DNA from: [Pantoea] beijingensis
GTDB lineage: Bacteria; Pseudomonadota; Gammaproteobacteria; Enterobacterales; Enterobacteriaceae
Length of the DNA stretch: 64,000 nucleotides
Direction of reading: 5' to 3'
NCBI RefSeq assembly: GCF_022647505.1
Contig: NZ_CP071409.1
Span: 2,604,001-2,668,000 of the forward strand
A model generated the notes under the pieces. The model ran no database searches. It was not told the origin of the DNA and saw only the letters and a list, made by a program, of their open reading frames with translations. Shown here in pieces: positions 19,554-29,124 of this stretch; position 1 is the first letter of the stretch; every line of letters starts with the position of its first letter. A program made the position numbers and the translations under genes.

Positions 19554-20710
19554 TAGCGCTCCACCTTCAGTATTGAGATCAAAAATTTAAACAGGGCATC
19601 GACGATAACGGCCATAGCAATGACCGGAATAACACCAAGCAACACCAGTTCCAGCGCGCTGCTCAGCAGCCCCTGAAAGATAATCGCGCCAAATCCACCC
19701 GCACCAATAAGTGCGGCGATCACCGCCATCCCTACGGTCTGCACTGCGATAACCCGCAGACCACTAAGCATTACCGGCAGCGCCAGCGGCACTTCGGCAT
19801 GCCAGAAAATTTGCATACGCGTCATGCCCATACCGTTCGCCGTTTCAATCACGTCAGAGGGTACCTGCTGTAATCCCGCCACCACGCTACGGACCAATGG
19901 CAGCAACGCATAGAGCACCAACGCTATCAGGGCGGGCGCCACACCAATGCCGCTGATACCGATAGTCGCCAGCCAGGGCCATGCTTTTGCCAAACCAGCT
20001 AATGGCGCGATTAACAGACCAAACAAGGCCACCGACGGCACGGTTTGGATCACATTCAGTACCGCAAACACCGAAGCCTGGAGCTTTTGCTTACGGTAGC
20101 AAAGCAGTCCCAGCGGAACACCGATAACGATCGTTGGGAGTAGCGTACTAAACAGCAGCATAAGATGTCGGGATAGCGCTTCATCGAATACTTCCTGGCG
20201 GTTTACGTACTCTTTCATTAATGCCAGTTGGTCGAGTTGACCGGAAAGCAATAACATCATAACCGGCAACCACATTTGCGCATTGAGTAACAGCCGCCAT
20301 AACGCACTGGGAGTCGCGCGTGACAGTGCATCCGCCGCCATCAGCAAGCAGAGTGCCGCGACCAGCCAGAAGCCGCTGCCAAACGAGGCGCGCGCCAGTG
20401 CACTCCCCTGTTGTGATAGCGTTATGGCCTCGCTCCCACTGAGCGCAACAATTAGCGTCAGAAGTAGCTCGCTTAGTAGCATCACAAATATAAGGTTGCG
20501 TCGGTTAACCGGGCGAAACGCAAGCAATAAAAGGAGTACAACGGGCAGCAAAAGCAGCCAGTTGATGCCATTCAGTAATTGAGATAGCGGGATCGGCTGC
20601 CCGGAGACCAGTCGATTAGGCGCATAAGTGAGGAAAGGTAGCGTCGCTGCGGCAATGACCAGCAATACCACCAGCGTAAGTAATACGCGGTTATGGATGG
20701 TTATTCGCAA
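19553..20710 (-). CDS. yehY: Osmoprotectant ABC transporter permease YehY
   Basis: The larger permease of the system (385 residues), with an N-terminal group of about four membrane segments not shared with YehW. These are followed by the binding-protein-dependent permease core and EAA motif DVIETANGMGMTRMQIFWHAEVPLALPVMLSGLRV. With YehW it forms the membrane channel for betaine-like solutes. It is preceded by osmF (63 bp gap) and overlaps yehX by one base. Confidence 0.95.
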   Translation of the reverse strand: MRITIHNRVLLTLVVLLVIAAATLPFLTYAPNRLVSGQPIPLSQLLNGINWLLLLPVVLLLLLAFRPVNRRNLIFVMLLSELLLTLIVALSGSEAITLSQQGSALARASFGSGFWLVAALCLLMAADALSRATPSALWRLLLNAQMWLPVMMLLLSGQLDQLALMKEYVNRQEVFDEALSRHLMLLFSTLLPTIVIGVPLGLLCYRKQKLQASVFAVLNVIQTVPSVALFGLLIAPLAGLAKAWPWLATIGISGIGVAPALIALVLYALLPLVRSVVAGLQQVPSDVIETANGMGMTRMQIFWHAEVPLALPVMLSGLRVIAVQTVGMAVIAALIGAGGFGAIIFQGLLSSALELVLLGVIPVIAMAVIVDALFKFLISILKVER

Positions 20711-20773
20711 AATTTCTCAGGCCCTAATACGGTTGCGGAGCGAACCGTGTCGCCCCGCATGAAGTTTTTGTGT

Positions 20774-21685
20774 TTACAGCAGATTTTTTTGTTTTAAATA
20801 GTCTGCCGCGACTTTCTTCGCATCCTGCCCTTCTACCGCAATTTTAGCATTCAGTTGCTGCAGGGTTGTCGCATCCAGCGAAGCGAAAACTGGCTGCAGC
20901 CACTTTTCCATATCGGGATACTGTTTTAGCACCGCATCACGCACGACCGGGGCGGGGGCATAGATAGGCTGTACGCCTTTCGGGTCGCTTAATGTGTGTA
21001 GCCCGAGCGCTGCTACCGGTCCGTCCGTGCCGTATGCCATCGCCGCATTCACGCCGGAGGTCTGCTGCGCTGCCGCTTTGATTGTCACCGCCGTATCGCC
21101 ACCAGCCAGCGACAATAGCTGGTCCTGTTTTAGCGTGAAACCATAAGCCTTCTGAAAGGCTGGAAGTGCATCAGCGCGCTCTATAAACTCAGCCGAGGCC
21201 GCAAGTTTGAACTCACCGCCTGATTTCAGATAGCGGCTAAGATCCTCAAGAGATTTAAGCTGATTTTTTTCAGCCAGATCGCCACGTACGGCAATGGTCC
21301 AGGTGTTATTCGCTGTCGCCGGAGCGAGCCACGTCAGCTGATTTTTTTCTTCATCCAGCTTTTTCACCTTTTCATAGCCAGCTTTAGCGTTCTTCCACGC
21401 CGGATCGTTCTCATCATTAAAGAAGAAAGCGCCATTCCCCGTATATTCAGGATAAATGTCCAACTCACCCGCGGTAATCGCGCCACGCACGACTTGAGTG
21501 GTCCCCAACTGGATTTTGTTAACGGTTTTTACTCCGTGTTTGTCCAGTACCTGCAAAATCATGTTTCCCAGCAGTGAACCTTCGGTATCAATTTTTGAAC
21601 CCACGCGCACAGGATCTGCCGCCTGTGCGATGCCAGCAAAGGCAATTAAGGCCAGCACGCTACCCCGAAAAACAGACTTATTCAT
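20774..21685 (-). CDS. osmF: Osmoprotectant-binding protein OsmF (YehZ)
   Basis: Periplasmic solute-binding protein of the YehWXYZ transporter. Start at the ATG 21685 (303 residues) with GGGGAA ahead; the frame is open 36 codons further upstream but without a signal sequence. A cleavable signal peptide is clear (MNKSVFRGSVLALIAFAGIAQA-ADP). The OpuAC/ProX-like body includes IYPEYTGNGAFFF and GTDGPVAALGL. The E. coli gene is induced by high osmolarity through RpoS. Here it is the first gene of the operon. Ligands are probably glycine-betaine-like compounds. Confidence 0.95.
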   Translation of the reverse strand: MNKSVFRGSVLALIAFAGIAQAADPVRVGSKIDTEGSLLGNMILQVLDKHGVKTVNKIQLGTTQVVRGAITAGELDIYPEYTGNGAFFFNDENDPAWKNAKAGYEKVKKLDEEKNQLTWLAPATANNTWTIAVRGDLAEKNQLKSLEDLSRYLKSGGEFKLAASAEFIERADALPAFQKAYGFTLKQDQLLSLAGGDTAVTIKAAAQQTSGVNAAMAYGTDGPVAALGLHTLSDPKGVQPIYAPAPVVRDAVLKQYPDMEKWLQPVFASLDATTLQQLNAKIAVEGQDAKKVAADYLKQKNLL

Positions 21686-22033
21686 CACGTTCCCCTTTAT
21701 TTCATCATCCCGCTCCGCGTCGGGTATTGCCAAAAGCGTAGATGAAAAATGATCGCCTGTCGCACGGCGCGTGCACGACAGCCGCATTTTCATCCATTTC
21801 TCTAATTAAACCTTTCATTCCGTAAATGAACGGGAAAATACACAATCTATTTGCACACATATGCCGTCAAATAGAATCTCATTTTTTTAGCCGCGCGCTC
21901 AAACTTCCCCATGATGCACGCGATGGTTTAACCTTAATGCCCATAATGCATATCTTATAACTTCTGGGAATTTGAATGGCCGTATTGGCTGGTTATGCTG
22001 TTGAACAAATAACATAACCGTTAGTGCAATATC

Positions 22034-23503
22034 ATGTCTCTCGCTATCGCTTCTGCGCACATCGCGCAGGCAGGTGCAGTTCCAACGGGCAGAACAGAAA
22101 TTCTGCGCAGCGCCGCTGATGTTTCTCATCTGGTGAATACCAGTACTCAGGCACGAAGCAATGCACGTATTGTCATTGGTATTGCACTAGGCGGCGTATT
22201 TCTTGACGCCTACGATCTTGGCGCACTGGCCTTTGGCATAAAGGATGTTACCCGCGAATTTAATTTGACCCCTGCAGGAACCGGAATGGTTGCCTCAGCG
22301 ATCACCTTTGGTGCCATCGTTGGGGCACTCATAGGGGGTTATCTCACTGATAAAATCGGCCGTTACCGAGTGTTCATGGCCGATATGTTCTTTTTTGTTT
22401 TTGCCGCAATCGCCTGCGCCTTTGCACCAAATGAATATGTATTGGCTGGTGCGCGCTTCGTTATGGGACTGGGAGTCGGTATTGATTTACCGGTGGCAAT
22501 GGCCTTCCTTGCCGAGTTTTCTAAACTCAAAGGAAGAGGCAATAAAGCGGCCAGTATCGCCATGTGGTGTCCGACCTGGTATGCCGCTATCAGTATTTCT
22601 TACCTGCTGGTCCTGTTGCTATATGCAGTGCTGCCTGAAAGCCATACTGACTGGTTATGGCGCCTTATTTTAGGTTTTGGCGCGGTTCCCGCGCTGGTGA
22701 TTATTGCCATCCGCAGTCGTTATATGAGTGAATCGCCGATATGGGCCGCCAATCAAGGCGACCTACGCGGTGCTGCGAAAATTTTGCGCCATTCTTATGG
22801 CATAAATGCCCAAGTGGCTGACGATGCCAATTTAACGCCAGTAAAACCACCGCGCCGCGCCAGCTGGCGCAATTACGGCGAGCTGCTGAAAGGCATTTAT
22901 CTTCGGCGTACGCTACTGGCGACCGTAATTTCCGTCGCGTCTTCCTTTGCCTATAATGCCGTCGCCTTTGGCCTGCCGGTGATTATTTCAAGTTTCTTCG
23001 CACAATCAATGCTGACCACTATTCTGGTTTCACTGGCACTTAATCTACTTTTTGCATTTGTCGGCGGCATATTAGCAGTGCGGTTGGTGCCGCGTTTTGG
23101 CGCATGGAAAATGACGGTACTGGGCTATGCCTTTCAACTGGTGGCGCTGCTTGGCTTAGCGGTTATTGGTCGTCCTGAAGGCGGTGAAGAAGCCGCTGTC
23201 GCCATTGCGATGCTGGCCATATTTTTACTGGGCCAGGGCTTTGGTCCTGGCTCTCATACCATGACCTATGCTTCGCTGAGTTACCCGACTTCACTACGCG
23301 GCGTGGGCGTCGGTTTCAACCAGACGCTCATGCGGGCAAGCTCGACGGTTTCACTGTTTCTGTTCCCGTTGCTGGCGGCCTCGCTTGATACCGACGTGTT
23401 TTGGGTAATCGCCCTTGCACCCTTTGCAGGCTTAGCGGCTTTGCTGATAGTACGTTGGGAACCTTCAGGTTATGACGTTGATGCTGAGGACTTTGTGTCT
23501 TAA
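22034..23503 (+). CDS. MFS transporter (sugar/organic acid porter type)
   Basis: A 489-residue inner-membrane protein with twelve predicted helices. The MFS signature between helices 2 and 3 is seen in GGYLTDKIGRYRVFMAD, and the N-terminal helix motif GGVFLDAYDLGALAFGIKD is typical of the metabolite:H+ symporter (sugar-porter-like) group. The central loop is hydrophilic (about residues 235-280). The substrate cannot be assigned. No strong ribosome-binding site precedes the ATG at 22034. It is divergent from osmF and has no equivalent between osmF and bglX in E. coli, so it is an insertion relative to that order. Confidence 0.88.
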   Translation: MSLAIASAHIAQAGAVPTGRTEILRSAADVSHLVNTSTQARSNARIVIGIALGGVFLDAYDLGALAFGIKDVTREFNLTPAGTGMVASAITFGAIVGALIGGYLTDKIGRYRVFMADMFFFVFAAIACAFAPNEYVLAGARFVMGLGVGIDLPVAMAFLAEFSKLKGRGNKAASIAMWCPTWYAAISISYLLVLLLYAVLPESHTDWLWRLILGFGAVPALVIIAIRSRYMSESPIWAANQGDLRGAAKILRHSYGINAQVADDANLTPVKPPRRASWRNYGELLKGIYLRRTLLATVISVASSFAYNAVAFGLPVIISSFFAQSMLTTILVSLALNLLFAFVGGILAVRLVPRFGAWKMTVLGYAFQLVALLGLAVIGRPEGGEEAAVAIAMLAIFLLGQGFGPGSHTMTYASLSYPTSLRGVGVGFNQTLMRASSTVSLFLFPLLAASLDTDVFWVIALAPFAGLAALLIVRWEPSGYDVDAEDFVS

Positions 23504-23516
23504 AGACCGTTATTCC

Positions 23517-23558
23517 TGCGGCGCATCGGCCTCTTGCGCGCTATCGGGATGAGCCGCA
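23517..23558. repeat. Inverted repeat after the MFS gene
   Basis: TGCGGCGCATC and GATGAGCCGCA form an 11-bp stem with one mismatch around a 20-base loop, between the MFS stop and the convergent idi end. It has no T-run, so it is at most a weak bidirectional transcription stop. Confidence 0.35.
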
Positions 23559-23622
23559 ACCGCCATTAATTAGCCATTCATACGCGACTGAACCTTAGCA
23601 ACAAAAACGTTCCGGCTCGTTA

Positions 23623-24156
23623 TCATCGTGTCCGGGTGAAGGCTTCAAAGTACTGCGGGATGCGCGTGAAAGTATGTAAAAACCAGGGCGTAAAACGTTC
23701 CGGTGCCTGCTGAATTTCCAGTTGAATATCTGCGAGCGAACTGTAGCGCCAGTCTTCCGCTTCTACCGGATTCATTTGCGGTAGCCGATCGCTAATGGCG
23801 AAAAAAACATGGCCATATTCGTGTTCAGTCAGTCCGTTACTCATCGGCAGGTTATAACGTAACTCAAACACGGGCGTGAGCGTCAAACGTAAGCCCATCT
23901 CTTCATACAGACGGCGTTCTGCCGCATGCTGCGTTGATTCTTGCGGGTAAGGATGACCGCAGCAGGTATTGCTCCACAGTCCGCCGCAGTGATATTTACC
24001 ACTGGCGCGCTGTTGTAATAATAGTTGCTGCTGCGAATTAAAGACGTAGACCGTTATCGCCCGGTGCAATAACCCTTTCTCATGCACTTCAAGCTTTTCC
24101 ATTCTGCCGGTTGGGCGGTCAAGGTGGTCGACCAGAATGACTTCTATTGCTGACAT
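23623..24156 (-). CDS. idi: Isopentenyl-diphosphate delta-isomerase type I
   Basis: Cytosolic enzyme (177 residues) interconverting isopentenyl diphosphate and dimethylallyl diphosphate for isoprenoid synthesis. This Nudix-fold protein has the active-site cysteine region SNTCCGHPYP (Cys65/66, His68) and the metal/catalytic acid segment TEHEYGHVFF (Glu111, Glu113). The Nudix-like helix AAERRLYEEMGL is also present. AAGGAG stands before the ATG at 24156. The gene is alone, with no carotenoid cluster around it. In E. coli idi maps elsewhere, so it is an insertion in this block. Confidence 0.95.
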   Translation of the reverse strand: MSAIEVILVDHLDRPTGRMEKLEVHEKGLLHRAITVYVFNSQQQLLLQQRASGKYHCGGLWSNTCCGHPYPQESTQHAAERRLYEEMGLRLTLTPVFELRYNLPMSNGLTEHEYGHVFFAISDRLPQMNPVEAEDWRYSSLADIQLEIQQAPERFTPWFLHTFTRIPQYFEAFTRTR

Positions 24157-24420
24157 GAAAACTCCTTAAGACTAATCTCACTTATTCTGGCATATCCATC
24201 GCCAAAGTGGCCCTCAAAAAACACCGGAGCGGATAACAATCTCTGTCGGCGATAAAAACCTTACAGAGGGATCACATCCTCTTAATACCGCCCAGGATCT
24301 TCTCATCTCGAGCGTGATTGCAACGCGTAGCAGTGGGTCTCGTAGAACACTCACTTGGGATAATCATCCCGTCGCCCAAGCTATAGTAAACTGTAAATGG
24401 CATGACGTCAGACGGTAAGG

Positions 24421-25530
24421 CTAATTTGCGCCCTCAACCACCTGCTGACGCGGGCGAAAAACATGATCGGCTCCCTGTTGCAGCAAACGTGCCACCAGAT
24501 GATATCCCCCTTTTTCATCCATACGGGCAAACTCACGTTCGGCTGTCGTTACTGGCGTTGCCCACAGCAAGTTCACCTTTTCCCGCTCGCGTTGAGGTAA
24601 CGGGAACTGACCGGCATCACCTGCCAGTTCAGCAGAAAGTAAAAAGCCGTCAAATCCTACGGGTGCAACGGGTGACTCCAGCGTATGACCTTCACCGATC
24701 CAGCTAATTTGAGCCCAGGGGAAGTGCGCGAAACTGGCTAGCGCACTGGCCATTTGTACGGCATTGTCCTCCGTCATCACCTCAGCATCAATCGCGATGG
24801 CCAGTTCAGTACGGCGGTATTGAGGAGCCAGATCTTCATACAGAAAATCAACCCGTGGCATTGGGCGAATGCTCATCCCCAGCGTCAGGAAATACCAAAC
24901 ACCCTGCGAAAAGTGCTGAGAGATTGCCATCGGTGGCCAGTTACCTTGATCGATACTGTAGTATTTTAACGATTCACCATACTGTTCCGCATAGCATTTC
25001 AGCATCTCACGCTGCATTGGCTCCCACAGGTGGCCATCGTGCCAGTCTCGCCAGAACAAGCGATGCTTTTCAGCCAGTGCGTAGTATTCGTTCGTTGAAG
25101 CGGATCCCAGCGGCGCTGTGAGGCGATTATGCTTTATACAGCCTGCAGAAAAGCTCACCTGTTTGTCCTGATATAAACTCCAGCCAGGGATCACCGCCAG
25201 CAATTGTCCCTGGTACCATACCGCCGCACCATCATCGCCAGGTTCCCAGATAATTTGCAATCCCGCCGGATCAAGCGGGGGTTCCGCTTCGAGTGTTCGG
25301 CAATATTCAGCGCTAAGCAGTGGCGCAATGCCCTGCTCCATCGCATCGTGATCTTCCTGCTGTGGCGCGGGTAAGAGATTGCGTAACCAGCATCCCCGCA
25401 CGGCATATTTCGTACGGAAAGGTTCTGCTGGCCAAATGTAGAAGTAGGCGGCACGCTCCCCCTGTTCAATAACGGCGTTGAGCGTTTGTTGCTGATTGGC
25501 AACCTCAGCAATCCGATGCGACTGTGACAT
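24421..25530 (-). CDS. Suppressor-of-fused (Sufu) domain protein
   Basis: A 369-residue soluble protein. The long middle-to-C-terminal part (about residues 190-310) contains KYYSIDQGNWPPMAISQHF, FLTLGMSIRPMP and RRTELAIAIDAEV, matching the bacterial Sufu domain (PF05076). The role of bacterial Sufu proteins is unknown; many sit near toxin or immunity genes, but no such neighbour is seen here. It lies 89 bp downstream of a DUF2236/MpaB gene on the same strand, so co-transcription is plausible. No signal peptide or membrane helix. Confidence 0.7.
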   Translation of the reverse strand: MSQSHRIAEVANQQQTLNAVIEQGERAAYFYIWPAEPFRTKYAVRGCWLRNLLPAPQQEDHDAMEQGIAPLLSAEYCRTLEAEPPLDPAGLQIIWEPGDDGAAVWYQGQLLAVIPGWSLYQDKQVSFSAGCIKHNRLTAPLGSASTNEYYALAEKHRLFWRDWHDGHLWEPMQREMLKCYAEQYGESLKYYSIDQGNWPPMAISQHFSQGVWYFLTLGMSIRPMPRVDFLYEDLAPQYRRTELAIAIDAEVMTEDNAVQMASALASFAHFPWAQISWIGEGHTLESPVAPVGFDGFLLSAELAGDAGQFPLPQREREKVNLLWATPVTTAEREFARMDEKGGYHLVARLLQQGADHVFRPRQQVVEGAN

Positions 25531-25619
25531 AAAACCTCTACGTAACCTGGAGGGACCCTTTTTCCCCGAGAATAGTGCAGGATCCCTCGTAGTGCCACGT
25601 TAAAGCAAGGGTAAAACTC

Positions 25620-26492
25620 TCAAAAGCCCCGTCCCATACGCTGCATAGCCCGCTGATAAGCGCCATTCTGTACCGCCCAACGTAACCCCATAGCAATCAG
25701 CGCTATTTGCCTGTCGACTTTCATCCGCTGCCAGCGGGAAAAGGTAAACCCGAACGACTGCTGTGCCCATTGAGGCAGTAACATAATACCCGCCAGCATC
25801 ATGGTTTTCATCACAGGTTTAGCCTGCCAACTTGGCGCAGGCGCATTCATCAGCAAATGCATCACTTCGCGGGTACGATCGTCACAACGTAGCTGAGGAC
25901 GCATTTCGATCAGATAGTGTTCCACTGCCTGCCGGCTTTTAGGCACGTTTTCCGCACCCAGCGCTTCGGCAACCTGCGCCGCTTCGACATAGTAGCGATC
26001 ACACTCTTCATGGCTAAGTTTTGGATTTTTATAACGTAAATGTGCAGCAAGGAAGCGGCTGGCCTCCGCAATATGCACCCAGGTAAGCAGAGCCGGATCG
26101 CTGGCAGCATAAGGATTGCCAGCGGCGTCTACGCCATTAACGTTTAAATGGATACGCTTGACGCGTTCAATTAAGGTTGTGGCATCAGCACGGTTACCGA
26201 AAGTCGTCACCGCGACAAACTGGCTGGTACGACGTAGTCTTCCCAGCATATCCGCACGGAACGTGGAGTGATCCCATACGCCAGCCAGCGCCAATGGATG
26301 CAGCATTTGCATCAACAACGCACTAATGCCGCCACAAAGCATTGAGGTAAAATCACCGTGCACGCGCCAGATGACGCTATCCGGCCCATATAACCCCGGA
26401 TCGCCAACAGGCAATGTGATATCAAATTCATTTAGCGACAGGCCATTCAGACGGAAAACCTGCTGCTGAAGGTTATGGCGGATCCAATTCAT
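25620..26492 (-). CDS. MpaB-type (DUF2236) oxygenase family protein
   Basis: A 290-residue protein of the DUF2236 / ER-bound oxygenase MpaB family, which includes rubber oxygenase Lcp and is thought to bind haem b. The family hallmarks are VHGDFTSMLCGGISALLMQMLHPLALAGVWDHSTFRADMLGRLRRT and FGNRADATTLIERVKRIHLNVNG near the N-terminus. VHIAEASRFLAAHLRY contains the conserved central region. The substrate is unknown. It is followed by the Sufu-domain gene, a pairing not found at this place in E. coli. Confidence 0.8.
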   Translation of the reverse strand: MNWIRHNLQQQVFRLNGLSLNEFDITLPVGDPGLYGPDSVIWRVHGDFTSMLCGGISALLMQMLHPLALAGVWDHSTFRADMLGRLRRTSQFVAVTTFGNRADATTLIERVKRIHLNVNGVDAAGNPYAASDPALLTWVHIAEASRFLAAHLRYKNPKLSHEECDRYYVEAAQVAEALGAENVPKSRQAVEHYLIEMRPQLRCDDRTREVMHLLMNAPAPSWQAKPVMKTMMLAGIMLLPQWAQQSFGFTFSRWQRMKVDRQIALIAMGLRWAVQNGAYQRAMQRMGRGF

Positions 26493-26552
26493 GCTGTTTT
26501 TGCATCTCCTGCCGATAAAACCCAGGTAAACTGAATCCCCAGCTTAACCGCG

Positions 26553-26584
26553 AAAAAAACGCCAGCACGATATATATGCTGGCG
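26553..26584 (-). terminator. Rho-independent terminator of bglX
   Basis: An 8-bp stem (CGCCAGCA/TGCTGGCG) around a 9-base AT-rich loop, followed on the minus strand by seven T residues. It lies 32 bp after the bglX stop. Confidence 0.85.
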
Positions 26585-26615
26585 TGATAATCAACGATAG
26601 TCTGACAACGTCACA

Positions 26616-28913
26616 CTACAGGTAGGTAAACTCGCTGTTCACGGTCTTCGCTGAATCCAGTCCGATCATAACGCTAAATTTACCAGGTTCAGCAACCTGC
26701 TGCATTTGAGCATTCCAGAACATCAGCGCACTTTTATCAATTTTGAAGCTGACGGTTTGTGATTCACCGGCTTTTAACATGATACGCTTAAAGCCTTTCA
26801 GCTCTTTAACCGGGCGGCTTATGGAGGCAACCTGATCGTTCAGGTAAAGCTGTACGACAGTCGCGCCATCACGCTTACCGGTGTTGGTGACCGTTACACT
26901 GGCCGTTACCGACCCTTCGCGCGACATCGTGCTCCCCGACATTTTTACGTCAGATAACGAAAAGCGGGTGTAGCTAAGGCCATAACCAAACGGAAACAGT
27001 GGCCCATTTGCCTCATCGTAATAATGCGAGGTATATTTATTGGGCACCAGATAGTTATAAGGACGCCCCGTATTCAGGTGATTGTAATACATCGGTATCT
27101 GTCCCACCGAACGAGGGAAGGACATCGGCAGTTTACCCGACGGGTTATAGTCACCGAACAGAACATCGGCAATGGCATTCCCGCCTTCCGTACCACTAAA
27201 CCAAGTCTCCAGTAAAGCATCCGCTTGCTGGTCCTCTTTCACCAGTGCCAGCGGACGTCCGTTCATCAGAACAAGAACCAGAGGTTTTCCGGTGGCTTTC
27301 ACCGCATCAATTAACTTCTGCTGGCTGTCAGGGATGATAATGTTTGTCTGACTGGATGCTTCATGAACCATCCCGCGTGCTTCGCCGATAGCGAGCACGA
27401 CAACGTCAGCTTTTTTCGCCGTGGCAACGGCCTCATCCAGTAACGCCTGAGGCGAGCGGGTGTCTATCTGCACCGCTTGTTCATACAAATTCAGGAAGTC
27501 GATAATCCCTTTGTTGTCGGTGACGTTTGCCCCTTTGGCATACAATAACGTCGCCTTGTTGGCCAGCGCATTACTCATGCCCTGACGCAAGGTTACCGAT
27601 TGTGCTGCGACCGCAGCAGCAGACCAACTCCCGATCATATCGAGATGGCTATCAGCCAGCGGTCCGATCAACGCAACAGTCCCGCTTTTTTTCAGCGGTA
27701 GGGTTTCCAGCCTGTTTTTCAGTAGCACAATACTTTTACGCGCGACATCCCGTGCTTGCGTGCGATGCAGACGGTTTTCCGCATTGGTATCGACAGGATC
27801 GCTCTCTTTCGGTCCTAAATGGCTATAGGGATCGTTAAACAGTCCCATATCATATTTCACGTTGAGTACATGCCGCGTAGCATCATCGATTTCCTGCTCC
27901 GTCACGGCACCGTTTTTGACCAGTTCGGGCAAATAACGACTGTAGTATTCATCGCTCATGCTCATGTTCACGCCAGCTTTAACCGCAACGCGAACGGCAT
28001 CCTGCGGATCGCTGGCTACGCCATGCCGAATCAGTTCCTTGATCGCCCCATGATCGCTGATAGTGATGCCTTTAAATTTCCACTCATCGCGCAGAATATC
28101 TTTCAGTAGCCAACTGTTGGAGGTAGCCGGTACGCCATTGATCGCGTTGAGTGAAACCATCACGCCACCGCTTCCCGCATCCAGTGCTGCTTTGTAAGGA
28201 GGCAGATAGTCCTGGAATAGCCGCTGCGGGCTCATGTCAACGGTATTGTAATCACGTCCACCTTCAACTGCGCCATAAGCCGCATAGTGCTTCACGCTGG
28301 TCATGATCGAATAACGATCGGCAGGACTTTTACCCTGCATGGATTCTACCATCGCGCGGCCCATTTCTGAGGTGAGCCAGGTATCTTCGCCAAAGCCCTC
28401 AGATACCCGTCCCCAGCGAGGTTCACGCGTTACATCAACCATTGGCGCCCAAGTCATATTCAAACCATCATCGGCCGCTTCATAGGCAGAAATGCGTCCA
28501 ACGGTCGCAATAGCATCCAGATCCCAACTCGAAGCCAATGCCAAAGGGATCGGAAAGGCAGTACGTTGGCCATGCACCACATCATAAGCAAAAAAAAGCG
28601 GGATCTTCAGGCGGCTTAATTGCATTACCTGGTCCTGCATGGCCCGAATATCAGGACGCGTTACGGTATTAAAAATAGCCCCAACCTGACCATCTTTGAT
28701 CATCCCGCGGATCACGTCTTTCGTATTTTCTGGCCCAACGGTAATCAGCCTCATCTGGCCAATTTTTTCATCCAGGGTCATTTTTTTCAGCAGGTCGGTG
28801 ACAAAGGCATCACGGGCTTCAGGGGTAAGCGGATGTTGACCAAACAGCTCATTGGCGAACGCGGGTTGCATCGCCAGGGTGACAGCAAGGCTGACAGAGT
28901 AAATCCATTTCAT
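26616..28913 (-). CDS. bglX: Periplasmic beta-glucosidase BglX
   Basis: A 765-residue glycoside hydrolase family 3 enzyme that removes terminal beta-D-glucose from oligosaccharides in the periplasm. It has a cleavable signal peptide (MKWIYSVSLAVTLAMQPAFA). The GH3 N-terminal barrel contains SVKHYAAYGAVEGGRDYN, and the nucleophile Asp lies in KGITISDHGAI near residue 290. The GH3 C-terminal domain contains VVVLAIGEARGMVHEASSQT with the acid/base Glu region, and a fibronectin-III-like domain closes the protein (RPVKELKGFKRI). Length equals the E. coli protein. Own terminator. Confidence 0.96.
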   Translation of the reverse strand: MKWIYSVSLAVTLAMQPAFANELFGQHPLTPEARDAFVTDLLKKMTLDEKIGQMRLITVGPENTKDVIRGMIKDGQVGAIFNTVTRPDIRAMQDQVMQLSRLKIPLFFAYDVVHGQRTAFPIPLALASSWDLDAIATVGRISAYEAADDGLNMTWAPMVDVTREPRWGRVSEGFGEDTWLTSEMGRAMVESMQGKSPADRYSIMTSVKHYAAYGAVEGGRDYNTVDMSPQRLFQDYLPPYKAALDAGSGGVMVSLNAINGVPATSNSWLLKDILRDEWKFKGITISDHGAIKELIRHGVASDPQDAVRVAVKAGVNMSMSDEYYSRYLPELVKNGAVTEQEIDDATRHVLNVKYDMGLFNDPYSHLGPKESDPVDTNAENRLHRTQARDVARKSIVLLKNRLETLPLKKSGTVALIGPLADSHLDMIGSWSAAAVAAQSVTLRQGMSNALANKATLLYAKGANVTDNKGIIDFLNLYEQAVQIDTRSPQALLDEAVATAKKADVVVLAIGEARGMVHEASSQTNIIIPDSQQKLIDAVKATGKPLVLVLMNGRPLALVKEDQQADALLETWFSGTEGGNAIADVLFGDYNPSGKLPMSFPRSVGQIPMYYNHLNTGRPYNYLVPNKYTSHYYDEANGPLFPFGYGLSYTRFSLSDVKMSGSTMSREGSVTASVTVTNTGKRDGATVVQLYLNDQVASISRPVKELKGFKRIMLKAGESQTVSFKIDKSALMFWNAQMQQVAEPGKFSVMIGLDSAKTVNSEFTYL

Positions 28914-29124
28914 CAGTTAAGTTTCTCTCAAAAAACTGCGCAATAAAACGTATATGGTATTCATTGATTACAGCATGAGCGCAGTGTGCCATAAGTTGCG
29001 ATAAGCAGGTAGTTTTGCCGCTTACAGAGCGGATTCACGTCGCATTACACACATTATTATCAGGATCACCCCACCGTGTTTAGCGTGCTACAGTCATTCT
29101 GATATAGAAAACAGGACAATGGAC

